NCBI GenBank assembly: GCA_039801725.1
Contig: JBDRVE010000019.1
Span: forward strand, 1-33,057
Source of the DNA: a candidate division WOR-3 bacterium
GTDB lineage: Bacteria; Hydrothermota; Tepidihabitantia; Tepidihabitantales; DTDR01
Length of the DNA: 33,057 nucleotides
Direction of reading: 5' to 3'
Of this stretch, positions 1-8,090 are shown piece after piece (position 1 is the first letter of the stretch; each line of letters starts with the position of its first letter). The position numbers and the translations under genes are program-made. Under the pieces are notes generated by a model that was not told where the DNA came from, did no database searches, and worked only from the letters and a program-made list of their open reading frames with translations.

Positions 1-1190
1 AAATACTCACTCTTTAAAATTAAATACCTCATAAAACCAAAATCACTTTTTAAAAAATTATCTTATTTATTTTTAGAAACTAATATTGAAAGTTTATTAA
101 ATTCTTACTTTTAATCATTTATCTTATCAATAAGAAAGACAAAATACTATAATATCTCCTATACAGCCCCCTTCTTCTAAAAGCGTAAAATCCTCCTGTT
201 CTAAAAATCTAATGTTTTGAAAATATATAAAAGGAATATTTATTTAGCCACTAAATAAATAGGATAACAAACGTTAAGCACCTCCATTTTAAACTTTTTT
301 CTAATAATAACATAAATCTAATATCTTTTATTTTATCTATCTCCCCATATATATAATACGAAAAAACACCCATAAAGGTTACCACTTTTTTTATTATTGA
401 CTTTTAATTATTTTTAATTATTATAATAACAAGAGATTTTTACTCTTTGAAAATTGGGAGCGATTTAAAAAGGGAAAGTCTCGTAGGTCAAATTACTGAA
501 TTAGGGAAAAGAAGATTTTGTATAATCTCAAAAGGCTTAAAAAATAGGGGGGATAATACAAAATTGCTAAACCATTTAAAAATAATGACTTATATTAAAA
601 TTTAGTAATTTATATTAATAAATAAATTGGGTGTATCAGTAAGAAAATGGGAGAAGATACGAAAAGGCAGTTTAAGTCAAGAAAAATCAAAGGGATAAAA
701 AGCCCAGAGTCAGAATTCCTTCCCTGATTAAAAAGGGATTTTAAGTTATTTTTTAGAGAAGTTAGTAGCCAATTAAGTTTTTTACTTTATAAATATAATT
801 TGACAAGTAAGGAATTTGCGCCTTCGGTAATGCCCTAAGAAAAATCTTTTGTGCTTTTCCTCAACCGGATTGTAAAAAATATCTGCTATAACTTTTAACA
901 TACCTTGGTAAAACTTTCTTTTCTTTCTCTGATTAGTTTTTATATAATTCCAGTTTTTTCTTTGATTTCTTTAAGAAGTCTTCTTCCTAATTTGGCTTAT
1001 AGTTTTCCCTTGCTTATATGCTTCTTTTTTATTCATTATTTTTGTATAGAAATATAGGTGTCCTTTTTTAATTCTCTTATTCTTTTTAACTCTTTTTGGA
1101 AGCCTATTAAATTAAGAAAATTTGGTAACCTGTCTTAACACCTTTACTTTATTTCCTTGATTTTAAAATATTTTTAATTATAATCTTTTG
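1..1190. other. 1.2 kb AT-rich stretch without a supported gene
   Basis: Every frame on both strands is interrupted often and I see no tRNA, rRNA, CRISPR or IS features. A sigma70-like pair (TTGACT 397-402, TATAAT 422-427) has a 19-bp spacer, or 16 bp if TATTAT at 419-424 is the -10. It precedes a frame open from 408 to the TAG at 603-605, whose first plausible start is TTG at 447 (52 codons, no recognisable domain). The minus strand at 782-1140 looks like decayed coding sequence and is listed separately. The rest is low-complexity A/T sequence. It may be a spacer upstream of the pst operon or the scar of lost genes. Confidence 0.5.
782..1140 (-). pseudogene. possible decayed gene remnant, family unknown
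   Basis: On the minus strand, short coding-like pieces in different frames follow one another: a stretch rich in Lys/Arg/Glu, then AKLGRRLLKEIKEKTGII, then a 39-codon ORF from ATG at 901 to a stop at 782 that includes NPVEEKHKRFFLGHYRRRKF. The last piece is less A/T-biased than its surroundings. Stops and frame changes separate the pieces, as expected of a degraded gene. I do not recognise the family. A chance arrangement in AT-rich DNA cannot be excluded. Confidence 0.22.
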
Positions 1191-1191
1191 T

Positions 1192-1219
1192 TTGAAATTA
1201 CCAATGATAAAATTAAAAT
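1192..1219 (+). promoter_or_regulatory. candidate promoter of pstC
   Basis: TTGAAA (1192-1197) and TAAAAT (1214-1219) are 16 bp apart. The -10 ends 9 nt before the pstC ATG at 1229, the same geometry as at phoU and lon. A second candidate, TTGATT 1157-1162 with a perfect TATAAT at 1179-1184 (spacer 16), would give a leader of roughly 37 nt. No ribosome-binding site is seen before pstC. No Pho-box can be assigned by eye. Confidence 0.4.
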
Positions 1220-1228
1220 TTAAAATTA

Positions 1229-2110
1229 ATGAGAGAATCTCATAGTTTCATAAACTTTGTTCTCTTCCTTTCAGCATTGATAACTTCTTTGTTAATTATT
1301 TTTATACTATTCTTTTTGTTATCTTCGGGTTTACAACTATTTAAATTTATTTCTTTAAAGGAGTTTTTTTTTAATCCCGTCTGGAATCCTACAGGCTATT
1401 TCAAAAGTGATTATGGTTTATTACCAAATTTATGGGGAAGTTTTATAGTTACTTTCTTAGCATTAATCATTGCTGTTCCCTTCGGTATTCTCTCAGCAAT
1501 TTTCTTAAGTGAAGAATTAAAAAAGATTTCCTGGTTATATAATCTTGTAAAAGGGATAATTGAACTTTTTGCTGCCTTTCCTTCGGTAATTATCGGTCTT
1601 TTTGGTTTAGTCTATTTAGCGCCTTTAATTCAAAGAATTTTTTCTCTACCAAGTGGTTTATGTGTCTTAAATGGTGGAATCATTCTTGCTTTAATGTGTT
1701 TACCCACGATTATTTCTATCTGTGAAGCAAGTATTTCACAAGTCCCTTTAATCTATAAAGAAGCTAGTTATGCCTTAGGTGTTTCCCGTTTTCACACTAC
1801 TTTAAAAGTTGTTTTACCCGCAGCGAAATCGGGGATCATCGCAGGAATTTTATTAGGCTTTGGTCGGGCAATTGGTGAAACAATGGCAATGTTAATGGTA
1901 TTGGGAAACTCACCAATAATTGCCAAATCTCTCTTTCAACCAACAAGAACTTTAACAACTACGATTGCTATTGAAATGGGCGAAACTGCCAAAAATACCC
2001 CCCATTTCTTTGCTTTGTTTATGTTAGGGGTAGTTCTGTTTGTGATATCTTTTGTTGTTAATTTAATTGGTAATTATTTTGCCCAAAAAAGAATAAAAGT
2101 AGTAATATGA
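1229..2110 (+). CDS. pstC: phosphate ABC transporter permease PstC
   Basis: Inner-membrane subunit of the high-affinity phosphate importer; it pairs with PstA to form the channel driven by PstB. The 293-aa protein has an N-terminal membrane helix (about 9-33), a periplasmic loop, and further helices. The ABC-permease EAA loop lies at about 178-204 (KEASYALGVSRF...LPAAKSGI) and is followed by the PstC hallmark GRAIGETMA (212-220). Length is normal for the family. It opens a pstC-pstA-pstB block and overlaps pstA by the 4 nt ATGA. The ATG has no Shine-Dalgarno sequence; a candidate -10 lies 9 nt upstream. The binding protein PstS is not adjacent but encoded near 24.3-25.2 kb on the other strand. 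Confidence 0.96.
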   Translation: MRESHSFINFVLFLSALITSLLIIFILFFLLSSGLQLFKFISLKEFFFNPVWNPTGYFKSDYGLLPNLWGSFIVTFLALIIAVPFGILSAIFLSEELKKISWLYNLVKGIIELFAAFPSVIIGLFGLVYLAPLIQRIFSLPSGLCVLNGGIILALMCLPTIISICEASISQVPLIYKEASYALGVSRFHTTLKVVLPAAKSGIIAGILLGFGRAIGETMAMLMVLGNSPIIAKSLFQPTRTLTTTIAIEMGETAKNTPHFFALFMLGVVLFVISFVVNLIGNYFAQKRIKVVI

Positions 2111-2946
2111 AGTTAAGAGGTTCCTTTTATTTTTATATATTAGGTATCCCTTTATTTATCTTTCTTTTTTTTATTATTTTTATTACTATTTATTTAGTTG
2201 CTAATGGTTATCCAGTATTAAATTTTCGTTTCCTGGTCTCCTATCCTGAAGAACAAATGACTAAAGGTGGTATTTTCCCAGTAATCTTTGGTTCTTTTTA
2301 TCTTACTATTCTTGCCTTTATTTTTGCGATTATCCCTTCTATCCTTTCGGGAATTTATTTTGCCTATTATGCCAAAGATAATTTCTTAACTTTTACTCTG
2401 CGAACTTTAGTAAAAAGTTTAAGCGGTTTGCCTTCAATTGTCTTTGGTCTTTTTGGCTTAGCTCTTTTTGTCCGAACTTTAAATATTGGACTCTCCTTAC
2501 TTGCTTCTTCATTAACTTTATCAATTCTTTCTATTCCCTATTTAATTACTACTACTGAAGAAGGTCTTTTAAGCGTTCCTCATACCTTTTACGAAGCAGC
2601 AATTGCTTTGGGTATACCTAAATGGACAGCCATTAGAAAAATAATTTTGCCTGAAGCAAAACCCCTCTTACTTTCTGGAATTTTTCTTGCCTTTGCCCGA
2701 TTAATTGGAGAAGTAGCTCCCATCCTTTTTACTGGTGTTGCCTTTTATCTAAAAAGAATCTCTCTTTCTCCTTTAGATAGATTTATGGCTCTTCCTTATC
2801 ATATTTATATCCTTGCCACCCAACACGAAAAGATTTTAAAAGTAAGACCGATTGCTTTTGCCTCTTCTTTGGTTTTACTTTTCTTTGCTCTCTTTTTTGG
2901 AATTATTGCTTATATTTTAAGAATGAAAATAAAAAGATATTATTAA
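2107..2946 (+). CDS. pstA: phosphate ABC transporter permease PstA
   Basis: Second inner-membrane subunit of the phosphate importer, 279 aa. It has an N-terminal helix (about 8-32), several later hydrophobic helices and an EAA-type coupling loop at about 163-191 ([12 protein letters not shown]...[11 protein letters not shown]), followed by [15 protein letters not shown], which corresponds to the conserved RAIGETAPLLFT segment of PstA. The start codon overlaps the pstC stop (ATGA), suggesting translational coupling and equal dosage of the two permeases. pstB begins 10 nt after its stop. Confidence 0.96.
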   Translation: MKLRGSFYFYILGIPLFIFLFFIIFITIYLVANGYPVLNFRFLVSYPEEQMTKGGIFPVIFGSFYLTILAFIFAIIPSILSGIYFAYYAKDNFLTFTLRTLVKSLSGLPSIVFGLFGLALFVRTLNIGLSLLASSLTLSILSIPYLITTTEEGLLSVPHTFYEAAIALGIPKWTAIRKIILPEAKPLLLSGIFLAFARLIGEVAPILFTGVAFYLKRISLSPLDRFMALPYHIYILATQHEKILKVRPIAFASSLVLLFFALFFGIIAYILRMKIKRYY

Positions 2947-2956
2947 TATTAATAAG

Positions 2957-3703
2957 ATGAAAACAAAAATTAAATTTGAGAACTTTTCTCTTTGGTTTGG
3001 TGAAAAACAAATCTTAAAAAATATTAATTTAGAAATTCCCGAAAAAAATGTTACCGCCATTATGGGACCTTCGGGTTGTGGGAAAACAACTCTTCTTCGT
3101 TGTATTAACCGATTGAACGATTTAATCCCAAATGTGAAAATCTGTGGAAAGGTTTTCATCGATGAAGAAAATATTTATAGTGAAAATGTTAATCTTTTGG
3201 CTTTACGGAAAAAAGTGGGAATGGTATTCCAAAAACCAAATCCCTTTCCCAAGTCGATTTACGAAAATATTGCCTTTGGTTTAAAAATTCATAAATTCAA
3301 AAATATTAAAGAGAGGGTGATTAAAGCCTTAATTGATGCCAATCTCTACGATGAAGTAAAGGATAATCTCCATCACAGCGCTTTAAACCTTTCTGGTGGC
3401 CAACAACAAAGATTATGCCTTGCCCGAGCAATTGCAATTGAACCGGAAATTATTCTATTGGATGAACCCGCCAGCGCCTTAGATCCAATCGCTACCGCTA
3501 AATTAGAAGAACTTATCCAGAAATTAAAAAAAGATTACACGATTGTGATTGTCACTCATAATATGCAACAGGCAGCCAGAGTTTCTGATTATTGTGCCTT
3601 TATGTATCTTGGAGAACTGGTGGAATTCGGCAAAACCGAAGATATCTTTGTCCGACCCAAAGATAAAAGAACCGAAGATTTTCTTTTGGGAAAATATGGT
3701 TAA
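2957..3703 (+). CDS. pstB: phosphate ABC transporter ATP-binding protein PstB
   Basis: Cytoplasmic ATPase that powers phosphate import through PstCA. The 248-aa protein carries every ABC motif: Walker [10 protein letters not shown] (37-45), Q-loop VFQKPNPFP (90-98), signature LSGGQQQ (145-151), Walker B IILLDEP (165-171), D-loop SALDP (173-177) and H-loop His201. The QKPNPFP and [10 protein letters not shown] stretches are typical of PstB rather than other importers. It lies 10 nt after pstA with no obvious ribosome-binding site. A separate consensus promoter for phoU begins just after its stop codon. Confidence 0.97.
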   Translation: MKTKIKFENFSLWFGEKQILKNINLEIPEKNVTAIMGPSGCGKTTLLRCINRLNDLIPNVKICGKVFIDEENIYSENVNLLALRKKVGMVFQKPNPFPKSIYENIAFGLKIHKFKNIKERVIKALIDANLYDEVKDNLHHSALNLSGGQQQRLCLARAIAIEPEIILLDEPASALDPIATAKLEELIQKLKKDYTIVIVTHNMQQAARVSDYCAFMYLGELVEFGKTEDIFVRPKDKRTEDFLLGKYG

Positions 3704-3705
3704 TA

Positions 3706-3734
3706 TTGACAATTTTCTAAAAATCGCCTATAAT
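3706..3734 (+). promoter_or_regulatory. consensus promoter of phoU
   Basis: Perfect TTGACA (3706-3711) and perfect TATAAT (3729-3734) with a 17-bp spacer. The -10 ends 5 nt before the phoU ATG (3740), so initiation at the usual distance would start the RNA at or next to the A of the ATG, giving a leaderless message. The element fills the whole pstB-phoU gap. Confidence 0.85.
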
Positions 3735-3739
3735 CTTGT

Positions 3740-4393
3740 ATGTTTGAAGAACGGTTAACTCTTTTGAAAGAAAAGATCATTGAATATGCTAATCATATTG
3801 AAAAGATGTTGGAGAAGGCAATAAAAGGATTGCTGGATAAGGAAAAAGGGATTTTACATTTAGTCATCGAAGAAGACGAAAAAAAAGCGAATGACTTTGA
3901 AATTGAGATTGACGAACTTTGTGTTGATCTGATTGCCCTTTATCAACCAAAAGCAAAGGATTTGCGAACAATCCTTATGATTTTAAAGATGAATAACGAT
4001 TTGGAAAGAATTGGCGACCACATTGTAAATATTGCCCAAAGTGCGGAATTTCTTATTGAAAGAGAACCGGTAAAACCGTTAATCGATATTCCTCGGATGG
4101 CTAACGAAGCAAGTAAGATGTTAAAGGATGCGGTAAAAGCCTTTGTTGAAGAAGATTCTCTTCTTGCCAAAAGGGTCTGTGAAAGAGATTCTTTGATTGA
4201 TAATTTGCGTGACCAAATTTTTCGAGAACTATTCACTTATATGCTCTCTGACCCAAGAACCATTGAAAGAGCCTTCCATTTAATCAGAATAGCCCAGAAC
4301 TTAGAAAGAATTGCCGACCTTTCTACCAATATTGGTGAAGATGTTATTTATATCGTGGAGGCTAAAATTATTAAACACCATAAGGATATTTGA
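3740..4393 (+). CDS. phoU: phosphate-specific transport accessory protein PhoU
   Basis: PhoU-family proteins are cytoplasmic regulators that link Pst transport to Pho signalling and limit phosphate uptake. The 217-aa protein has the expected duplicated three-helix-bundle fold, with two copies of the metal-binding signature: NNDLERIGDHIVNIAQ (85-100) and AQNLERIADLSTNIGED (185-201). Length is typical. Although it follows pstB, it has its own perfect -35/-10 promoter placed so close that the transcript should be leaderless; no Shine-Dalgarno is present. Independent expression would let PhoU be made when pstCAB is off. No PhoR/PhoB pair is seen in the window. Confidence 0.95.
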   Translation: MFEERLTLLKEKIIEYANHIEKMLEKAIKGLLDKEKGILHLVIEEDEKKANDFEIEIDELCVDLIALYQPKAKDLRTILMILKMNNDLERIGDHIVNIAQSAEFLIEREPVKPLIDIPRMANEASKMLKDAVKAFVEEDSLLAKRVCERDSLIDNLRDQIFRELFTYMLSDPRTIERAFHLIRIAQNLERIADLSTNIGEDVIYIVEAKIIKHHKDI

Positions 4394-4417
4394 CTTTTAG
4401 TTTTTTTCTTTTATAAT
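4390..4417 (+). promoter_or_regulatory. promoter of the rpsF-ssb-pyrRBC run
   Basis: TTGACT (4390-4395) overlaps the last codons of phoU. TATAAT (4412-4417) follows after a 16-bp T-rich spacer. The -10 ends 8 nt before the rpsF ATG at 4426, so the 5' leader should be zero to two bases. No other promoter-like gap is visible until 8085, so this one may drive six genes. Confidence 0.8.
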
Positions 4418-4425
4418 TTTTAACT

Positions 4426-4725
4426 ATGAAGAACCATAATAAATACGAATGTGTAATAATATTAAGTGAAAAGATGAATGAAGAAGAGATAAATAAAATT
4501 GATAACGATTTAAAAAATATCTTTAAAAATTGTGGTGCCGATAATATTGTGTTAGATAAAAAAGAAAAAAAGAAATTTGCCTATCCGATTAAAAAATTAG
4601 AATATGGTTATTATCTTTTTTATAAATTTGAATCACCGCCTGACACTGTGGACAAGATTAAAGAAAGCATCAAACATAATGAAAATATTTTAAGAAGTTA
4701 TTTTATTAATTATGGCCGAGATTAG
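4426..4725 (+). CDS. rpsF: 30S ribosomal protein S6
   Basis: S6 binds 16S rRNA in the platform of the small subunit, normally as a partner of S18. The 99-aa sequence fits the family: YECVIILSEKMNEEEINKI at the N-terminus, KKKFAYPIKKLEYGYYLFYKF in the middle (positions about 47-67) and an NENILRSYFI C-terminal strand. It begins the run leading through ssb to pyrC, with a leaderless-type promoter. It overlaps ssb by 14 nt. The usual companions rpsR (S18) and rplI (L9) are not downstream. Confidence 0.95.
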   Translation: MKNHNKYECVIILSEKMNEEEINKIDNDLKNIFKNCGADNIVLDKKEKKKFAYPIKKLEYGYYLFYKFESPPDTVDKIKESIKHNENILRSYFINYGRD

Positions 4726-5137
4726 ATTAGGAAGAATTAATTATGTAATTTTAATGGGCAGGGCAACCGTCGATCCAACCTTACGTTACAATCCGAAAGG
4801 GATCCCTTTTTTAAATTTTCAGATTGCTGTTAATCGGATTTATAAAGATAAAGAGAGCAATGAATGGAAAGAAGTGGCCAATTTTTTCACCGTTGTTACT
4901 AGTGGACCGCAAGCCGAAAGATTACAAGAGAGACTTAAAAAAGGAAGTGCGGTAATTGTTGAAGGTGAACTAAGAAGTCGGAGTTATGAAAAAGAGAATG
5001 GTGAAAAAAGGAATATTGTAGAAATCTTTGCCCGCCGAGTACAAATTCTTGATAAATTTGCTCCGGAAGAAGTGAGTGAAGAAACTCCGGAGGATATTAT
5101 TTTACCTGATGATAATCTTGATGACCTACCTTTTTAA
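4712..5137 (+). CDS. ssb: single-stranded DNA-binding protein
   Basis: Coats single-stranded DNA in replication and repair and recruits partners through its C-terminal tail. The 141-aa protein has one OB fold (about 7-112; NYVILMGRATVDPTLRY, FLNFQIAVNR, GSAVIVEGELRSRSYE) and a short acidic linker ending in LDDLPF, the partner-binding tip. The rpsF-ssb order is the common bacterial one. The 14-nt overlap with rpsF suggests coupled translation. Length is normal. Confidence 0.96.
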   Translation: MAEIRLGRINYVILMGRATVDPTLRYNPKGIPFLNFQIAVNRIYKDKESNEWKEVANFFTVVTSGPQAERLQERLKKGSAVIVEGELRSRSYEKENGEKRNIVEIFARRVQILDKFAPEEVSEETPEDIILPDDNLDDLPF

Positions 5138-5139
5138 AA

Positions 5140-5355
5140 ATGGCAAAGGATAAGAAAAAAGAGGCTAAAAAAATTAAAGAATCTCCTCTTATCCATTTTA
5201 AAAGAAATAATTATTTATTATTAATTTTAGGAATCATAACAATTATTTTGGGCTATGTTGTTTTAAGCACCGGTGATATTACTATTGCGCCCATTTTGCT
5301 TGTCTTAGGTTATTGTGTTCTTATTCCCCTTGCCCTCCTGTTAAAATTTAAATGA
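5140..5355 (+). CDS. small two-helix membrane protein (DUF3098-like)
   Basis: A 71-aa protein with a Lys-rich cytoplasmic head (about 1-22) and two hydrophobic helices (about 24-42 and 50-68) joined by a short turn containing STGD. The pattern NYLLLILGIITIILGYVV...APILLVLGY resembles the small DUF3098-type proteins of Bacteroidetes and relatives, but I assign this only by pattern. It occupies the slot between ssb and pyrR where rpsR is often found. It starts 2 nt after ssb and overlaps pyrR by ATGA. Function unknown; the position suggests constitutive expression with growth genes. Confidence 0.75.
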   Translation: MAKDKKKEAKKIKESPLIHFKRNNYLLLILGIITIILGYVVLSTGDITIAPILLVLGYCVLIPLALLLKFK

Positions 5356-5879
5356 AACTGAAAGGCACAAAGGAAATCAACAAAAAGATAAAAAACCTTG
5401 CCAAGAAAATCTATAGAAAACATAAAAAAAATTTAGGTGATTTATGCCTTATTGGTATAAAACGTCGGGGAATAAGCATCGCTCAAAGACTTCAGCAAGA
5501 ATTAAAGAAACTTACCAACCAAGAAATTCCTTTGGGTGCTTTGGATATCAGTTTTTATCGGGATGATTTACAAATGATTTCTTTGTCACCTATTGTCCGA
5601 GGAAGTGAAATAAATTTTTCTCTTCAAGATAAGATTGTCATTTTAGTTGATGATGTAATTTATACTGGCAGAACAGTACGGGCGGCTTTAAGTGAAATTC
5701 TGGATTACGGTCGACCAAAAAAGGTTGAATTACTTGTGCTCGTAGATAGGAATCACCGAGAATTACCTATCCAACCGGATTACGTGGGCTTCAAATTTAA
5801 GGTAAAGAAAGAAGATTTAATCGATGTCTTTTTAAAGGAAGAGGATAAAAAAGAAGGAATTTATCTTCAAAGAAGGTGA
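5352..5879 (+). CDS. pyrR: PyrR-type pyr operon regulator / uracil phosphoribosyltransferase
   Basis: PyrR-family proteins bind pyr mRNA in response to UMP and often have uracil phosphoribosyltransferase activity. The 175-aa protein has the type I PRTase fold: GIKRRG (35-40), DISFYRDDL (65-73) and the PRPP loop VILVDDVIYTGRT (96-108). Length is typical. It overlaps the preceding small gene (ATGA) and pyrB (GTGA). There is no leader between it and the upstream gene, so the classic PyrR attenuator arrangement is not seen here; it might act as UPRTase or on a site elsewhere. Confidence 0.92.
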   Translation: MKLKGTKEINKKIKNLAKKIYRKHKKNLGDLCLIGIKRRGISIAQRLQQELKKLTNQEIPLGALDISFYRDDLQMISLSPIVRGSEINFSLQDKIVILVDDVIYTGRTVRAALSEILDYGRPKKVELLVLVDRNHRELPIQPDYVGFKFKVKKEDLIDVFLKEEDKKEGIYLQRR

Positions 5880-6796
5880 AACATTTATTATCGATTAATG
5901 ATTTAAGTGAAAAAGATATCTATAAAATCTTTGATTATGCTTCTCAATTTGAAGAAGTTTTAAAAAGACCAATTCCTGTTGTCCCTTCCTTAAGAGGGAA
6001 AACAATTTTAACCCTTTTTTATGAACCATCAACAAGAACCCAAACTTCTTTTACTTTAGCCGGCAAAAGGTTATCCTGCGATGTTATCAATTTTTCCTTT
6101 TCTACTTCTTCTATTCTTAAAGGAGAGAGTTTATTAGACACCGTGAAGAATATTTTGAAAATGAAAGTTGATGGCATTATCGTTCGCCATTCGGTTGCCG
6201 GTGTTCCCCATTTTCTTGCCCATCATTTAGAAAAAGAAAATATATTTGTTATTAACGCTGGTGACGGAATAAATGAGCATCCGACTCAGGCGTTGTTAGA
6301 TGCTTATACTATTTATAAAAAATTTAAAGATTTTAATAATTTAAAGATTTTGATAATTGGCGATATCAAACATTCCCGTGTCGCCCATTCGGATATTCTG
6401 ATTTTTAAAAAATTGGGTTGTAAAGTTTTTGTCTCTTGCCCTTATTCTTTTTTACCAGTTGAGTTTGAAAAAATGGACGTTGTTTATCTTCCTGATTTTC
6501 GAGAGAAACTAAGTGATTTCGATTGTGTTATCGCTTTAAGAGTCCAAAAAGAACGGCATAATTTCAGTTATTTATCTTCTATCAGAGAGTACCATCTTCT
6601 ATACGGAATTAAAAAGGAAGATCTAAATAAAATGAAAAAGAATGCCCTTTTAATGCATCCGGGACCGGTTAATTGGGAAGTAGAACTTTCTTATGAGGTG
6701 TTAAAGGATGAACGATGTGTAATTTTAGATCAGGTCTTTAATGGTGTGGCAATCAGAATGGCAATTATCTTTTTATTATTTCAAGAAAAATTATGA
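5876..6796 (+). CDS. pyrB: aspartate carbamoyltransferase catalytic chain
   Basis: Catalyses carbamoyl phosphate + aspartate to N-carbamoylaspartate, the committed pyrimidine step. The 306-aa sequence shows the carbamoyl-phosphate loop EPSTRTQTS (50-58), the Ser79/Lys82 loop (SSILKGESLLDT), HPTQALLD (135-142), SRVAHSD (167-173), Arg222 (LRVQKER) and MHPGPVN (260-266). The start is GTG at 5876, overlapping the pyrR stop (GTGA). No pyrI regulatory chain is adjacent, so the enzyme is probably unregulated or associates with dihydroorotase, encoded directly downstream with another ATGA overlap. Confidence 0.96.
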   Translation: MKHLLSINDLSEKDIYKIFDYASQFEEVLKRPIPVVPSLRGKTILTLFYEPSTRTQTSFTLAGKRLSCDVINFSFSTSSILKGESLLDTVKNILKMKVDGIIVRHSVAGVPHFLAHHLEKENIFVINAGDGINEHPTQALLDAYTIYKKFKDFNNLKILIIGDIKHSRVAHSDILIFKKLGCKVFVSCPYSFLPVEFEKMDVVYLPDFREKLSDFDCVIALRVQKERHNFSYLSSIREYHLLYGIKKEDLNKMKKNALLMHPGPVNWEVELSYEVLKDERCVILDQVFNGVAIRMAIIFLLFQEKL

Positions 6797-8085
6797 AAAT
6801 TGAAAATTTACCAGAATATCTTTTATTAAAAAACGGTATCTTAATTGATTTGGATAAGAAAGAGAAGCGAGAAGTTGACATATTAATAAAAGAAGGCAAA
6901 ATTGAAAAAATTAGTAAAGGGATCGAGAAGAAGGATAAATTTATAATTTTGGATATTAAAGATTGCTATATCTTTCCTGGCTTAATTGATCTTCATACCC
7001 ATTTACGGACACCAGGTAGAGAAGATGAAGAAACAATAGAAACCGGAACAAAAGCAGCAATTGCTGGCGGTTTTACAAAAATATGTTGCCTGCCTAATAC
7101 TGAACCACCGTTAGATAATGAGTCTTTAATCACCTATTTGATAGCCGAAAATAAAAAATATAATTATTGCGATTTATACCCTATCGCCTGTGCTACTAAA
7201 AGAAGAGAAGGTAAAGAAATTTGTGATTATTATCTCTTAAAAAAAGCAGGTGCGGTAGCGATTTCCGACGACGGTGCAGCCATCTCCTCTTCCCAAGTTT
7301 TAAGATTAGTTTTAGAATATTCTAAAACTTTTGACCTACCCTATTTTAGCCATTGTGAAGATAAAGAATTGGCTCAAGGGGTTATCAATGAGAGTTTCAT
7401 ATCTTATCAACTGGGATTAAGAGGAATACCTGATATCTCAGAAACTATCTTTGCCTTCCGAGATGTTCTTATTGCCAATTATGTAAAAAGCAAAATCCAT
7501 CTTTGCCACATTTCTTCTAAAAAAACAATCCAAATTTTGAGATTTTTAAAAGAGAATAATTACCAATTCACTTGTGAAACGGCTCCCCATTATTTTACTT
7601 TAACTGAAAAGGATATAAAAAATTACGACACTAATTACAAAGTAAATCCACCCTTAAAAAAAGAAGAAGATAAAGAAGAGATAAAAAAGGCACTGCGTGA
7701 AGGACTGATTGACGCTATTGCCTCTGACCACGCTCCCCATCTTTTAGCGGAAAAAGAACAGGATTTTGAAAATGCCCCTTTCGGAATTATTGGTTTAGAA
7801 ACTTGTTTTCTTTTATCTTACGAAGAATTGGTGTTAAAAGGAAATCTCACAATATTTGAATTATTAGAAAAATTTATTACTAATCCCGCAAAAATTTTAG
7901 GAATAGAAATAAATAAAATTAAAGAGAATAATGAAGCTGAAATAGTGATCTTTTCACCAAAAGAAAAATATATTTATAGTGAAGATAAGGTAGTTTCTAA
8001 AAGTAAAAATACTCCTTTCTTAAATAAAGAATTTAGCGGGAGAATTAAAGCCGTAATTAATAAAAATAAGATATTTTATTTTTAA
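6793..8085 (+). CDS. pyrC: dihydroorotase
   Basis: Cyclises N-carbamoylaspartate to dihydroorotate, the step after PyrB. The 430-aa amidohydrolase is of the longer class I type: zinc ligands in DLHTHLR (His68, His70), the Asp region AISDDGAA (157-163), SHCED (His187), CHISS (His239) and the catalytic Asp312 in IASDHAPH. CETAPHYFTLT (261-271) is also diagnostic. It overlaps pyrB by ATGA. It ends 5 nt before the convergent lon-like gene; an A/T-only inverted repeat (8062-8083) sits over its end but is too weak to call a terminator. Confidence 0.95.
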   Translation: MKIENLPEYLLLKNGILIDLDKKEKREVDILIKEGKIEKISKGIEKKDKFIILDIKDCYIFPGLIDLHTHLRTPGREDEETIETGTKAAIAGGFTKICCLPNTEPPLDNESLITYLIAENKKYNYCDLYPIACATKRREGKEICDYYLLKKAGAVAISDDGAAISSSQVLRLVLEYSKTFDLPYFSHCEDKELAQGVINESFISYQLGLRGIPDISETIFAFRDVLIANYVKSKIHLCHISSKKTIQILRFLKENNYQFTCETAPHYFTLTEKDIKNYDTNYKVNPPLKKEEDKEEIKKALREGLIDAIASDHAPHLLAEKEQDFENAPFGIIGLETCFLLSYEELVLKGNLTIFELLEKFITNPAKILGIEINKIKENNEAEIVIFSPKEKYIYSEDKVVSKSKNTPFLNKEFSGRIKAVINKNKIFYF

Positions 8086-8090
8086 CTTTA

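Noticed and set aside
1204-1245. Short upstream ORF (ATG 1204, 13 codons) overlapping the pstC start in another frame
   Set aside because: It is almost entirely A/T-driven codons and would exist only if the farther promoter is used; no evidence of a leader-peptide role.
8062-8083. Inverted repeat AAAAATAA/TTATTTTT at the pyrC-lon convergence
   Set aside because: The stem is A/T only, expected often in this sequence, and inside the pyrC coding end; too weak for a terminator call.
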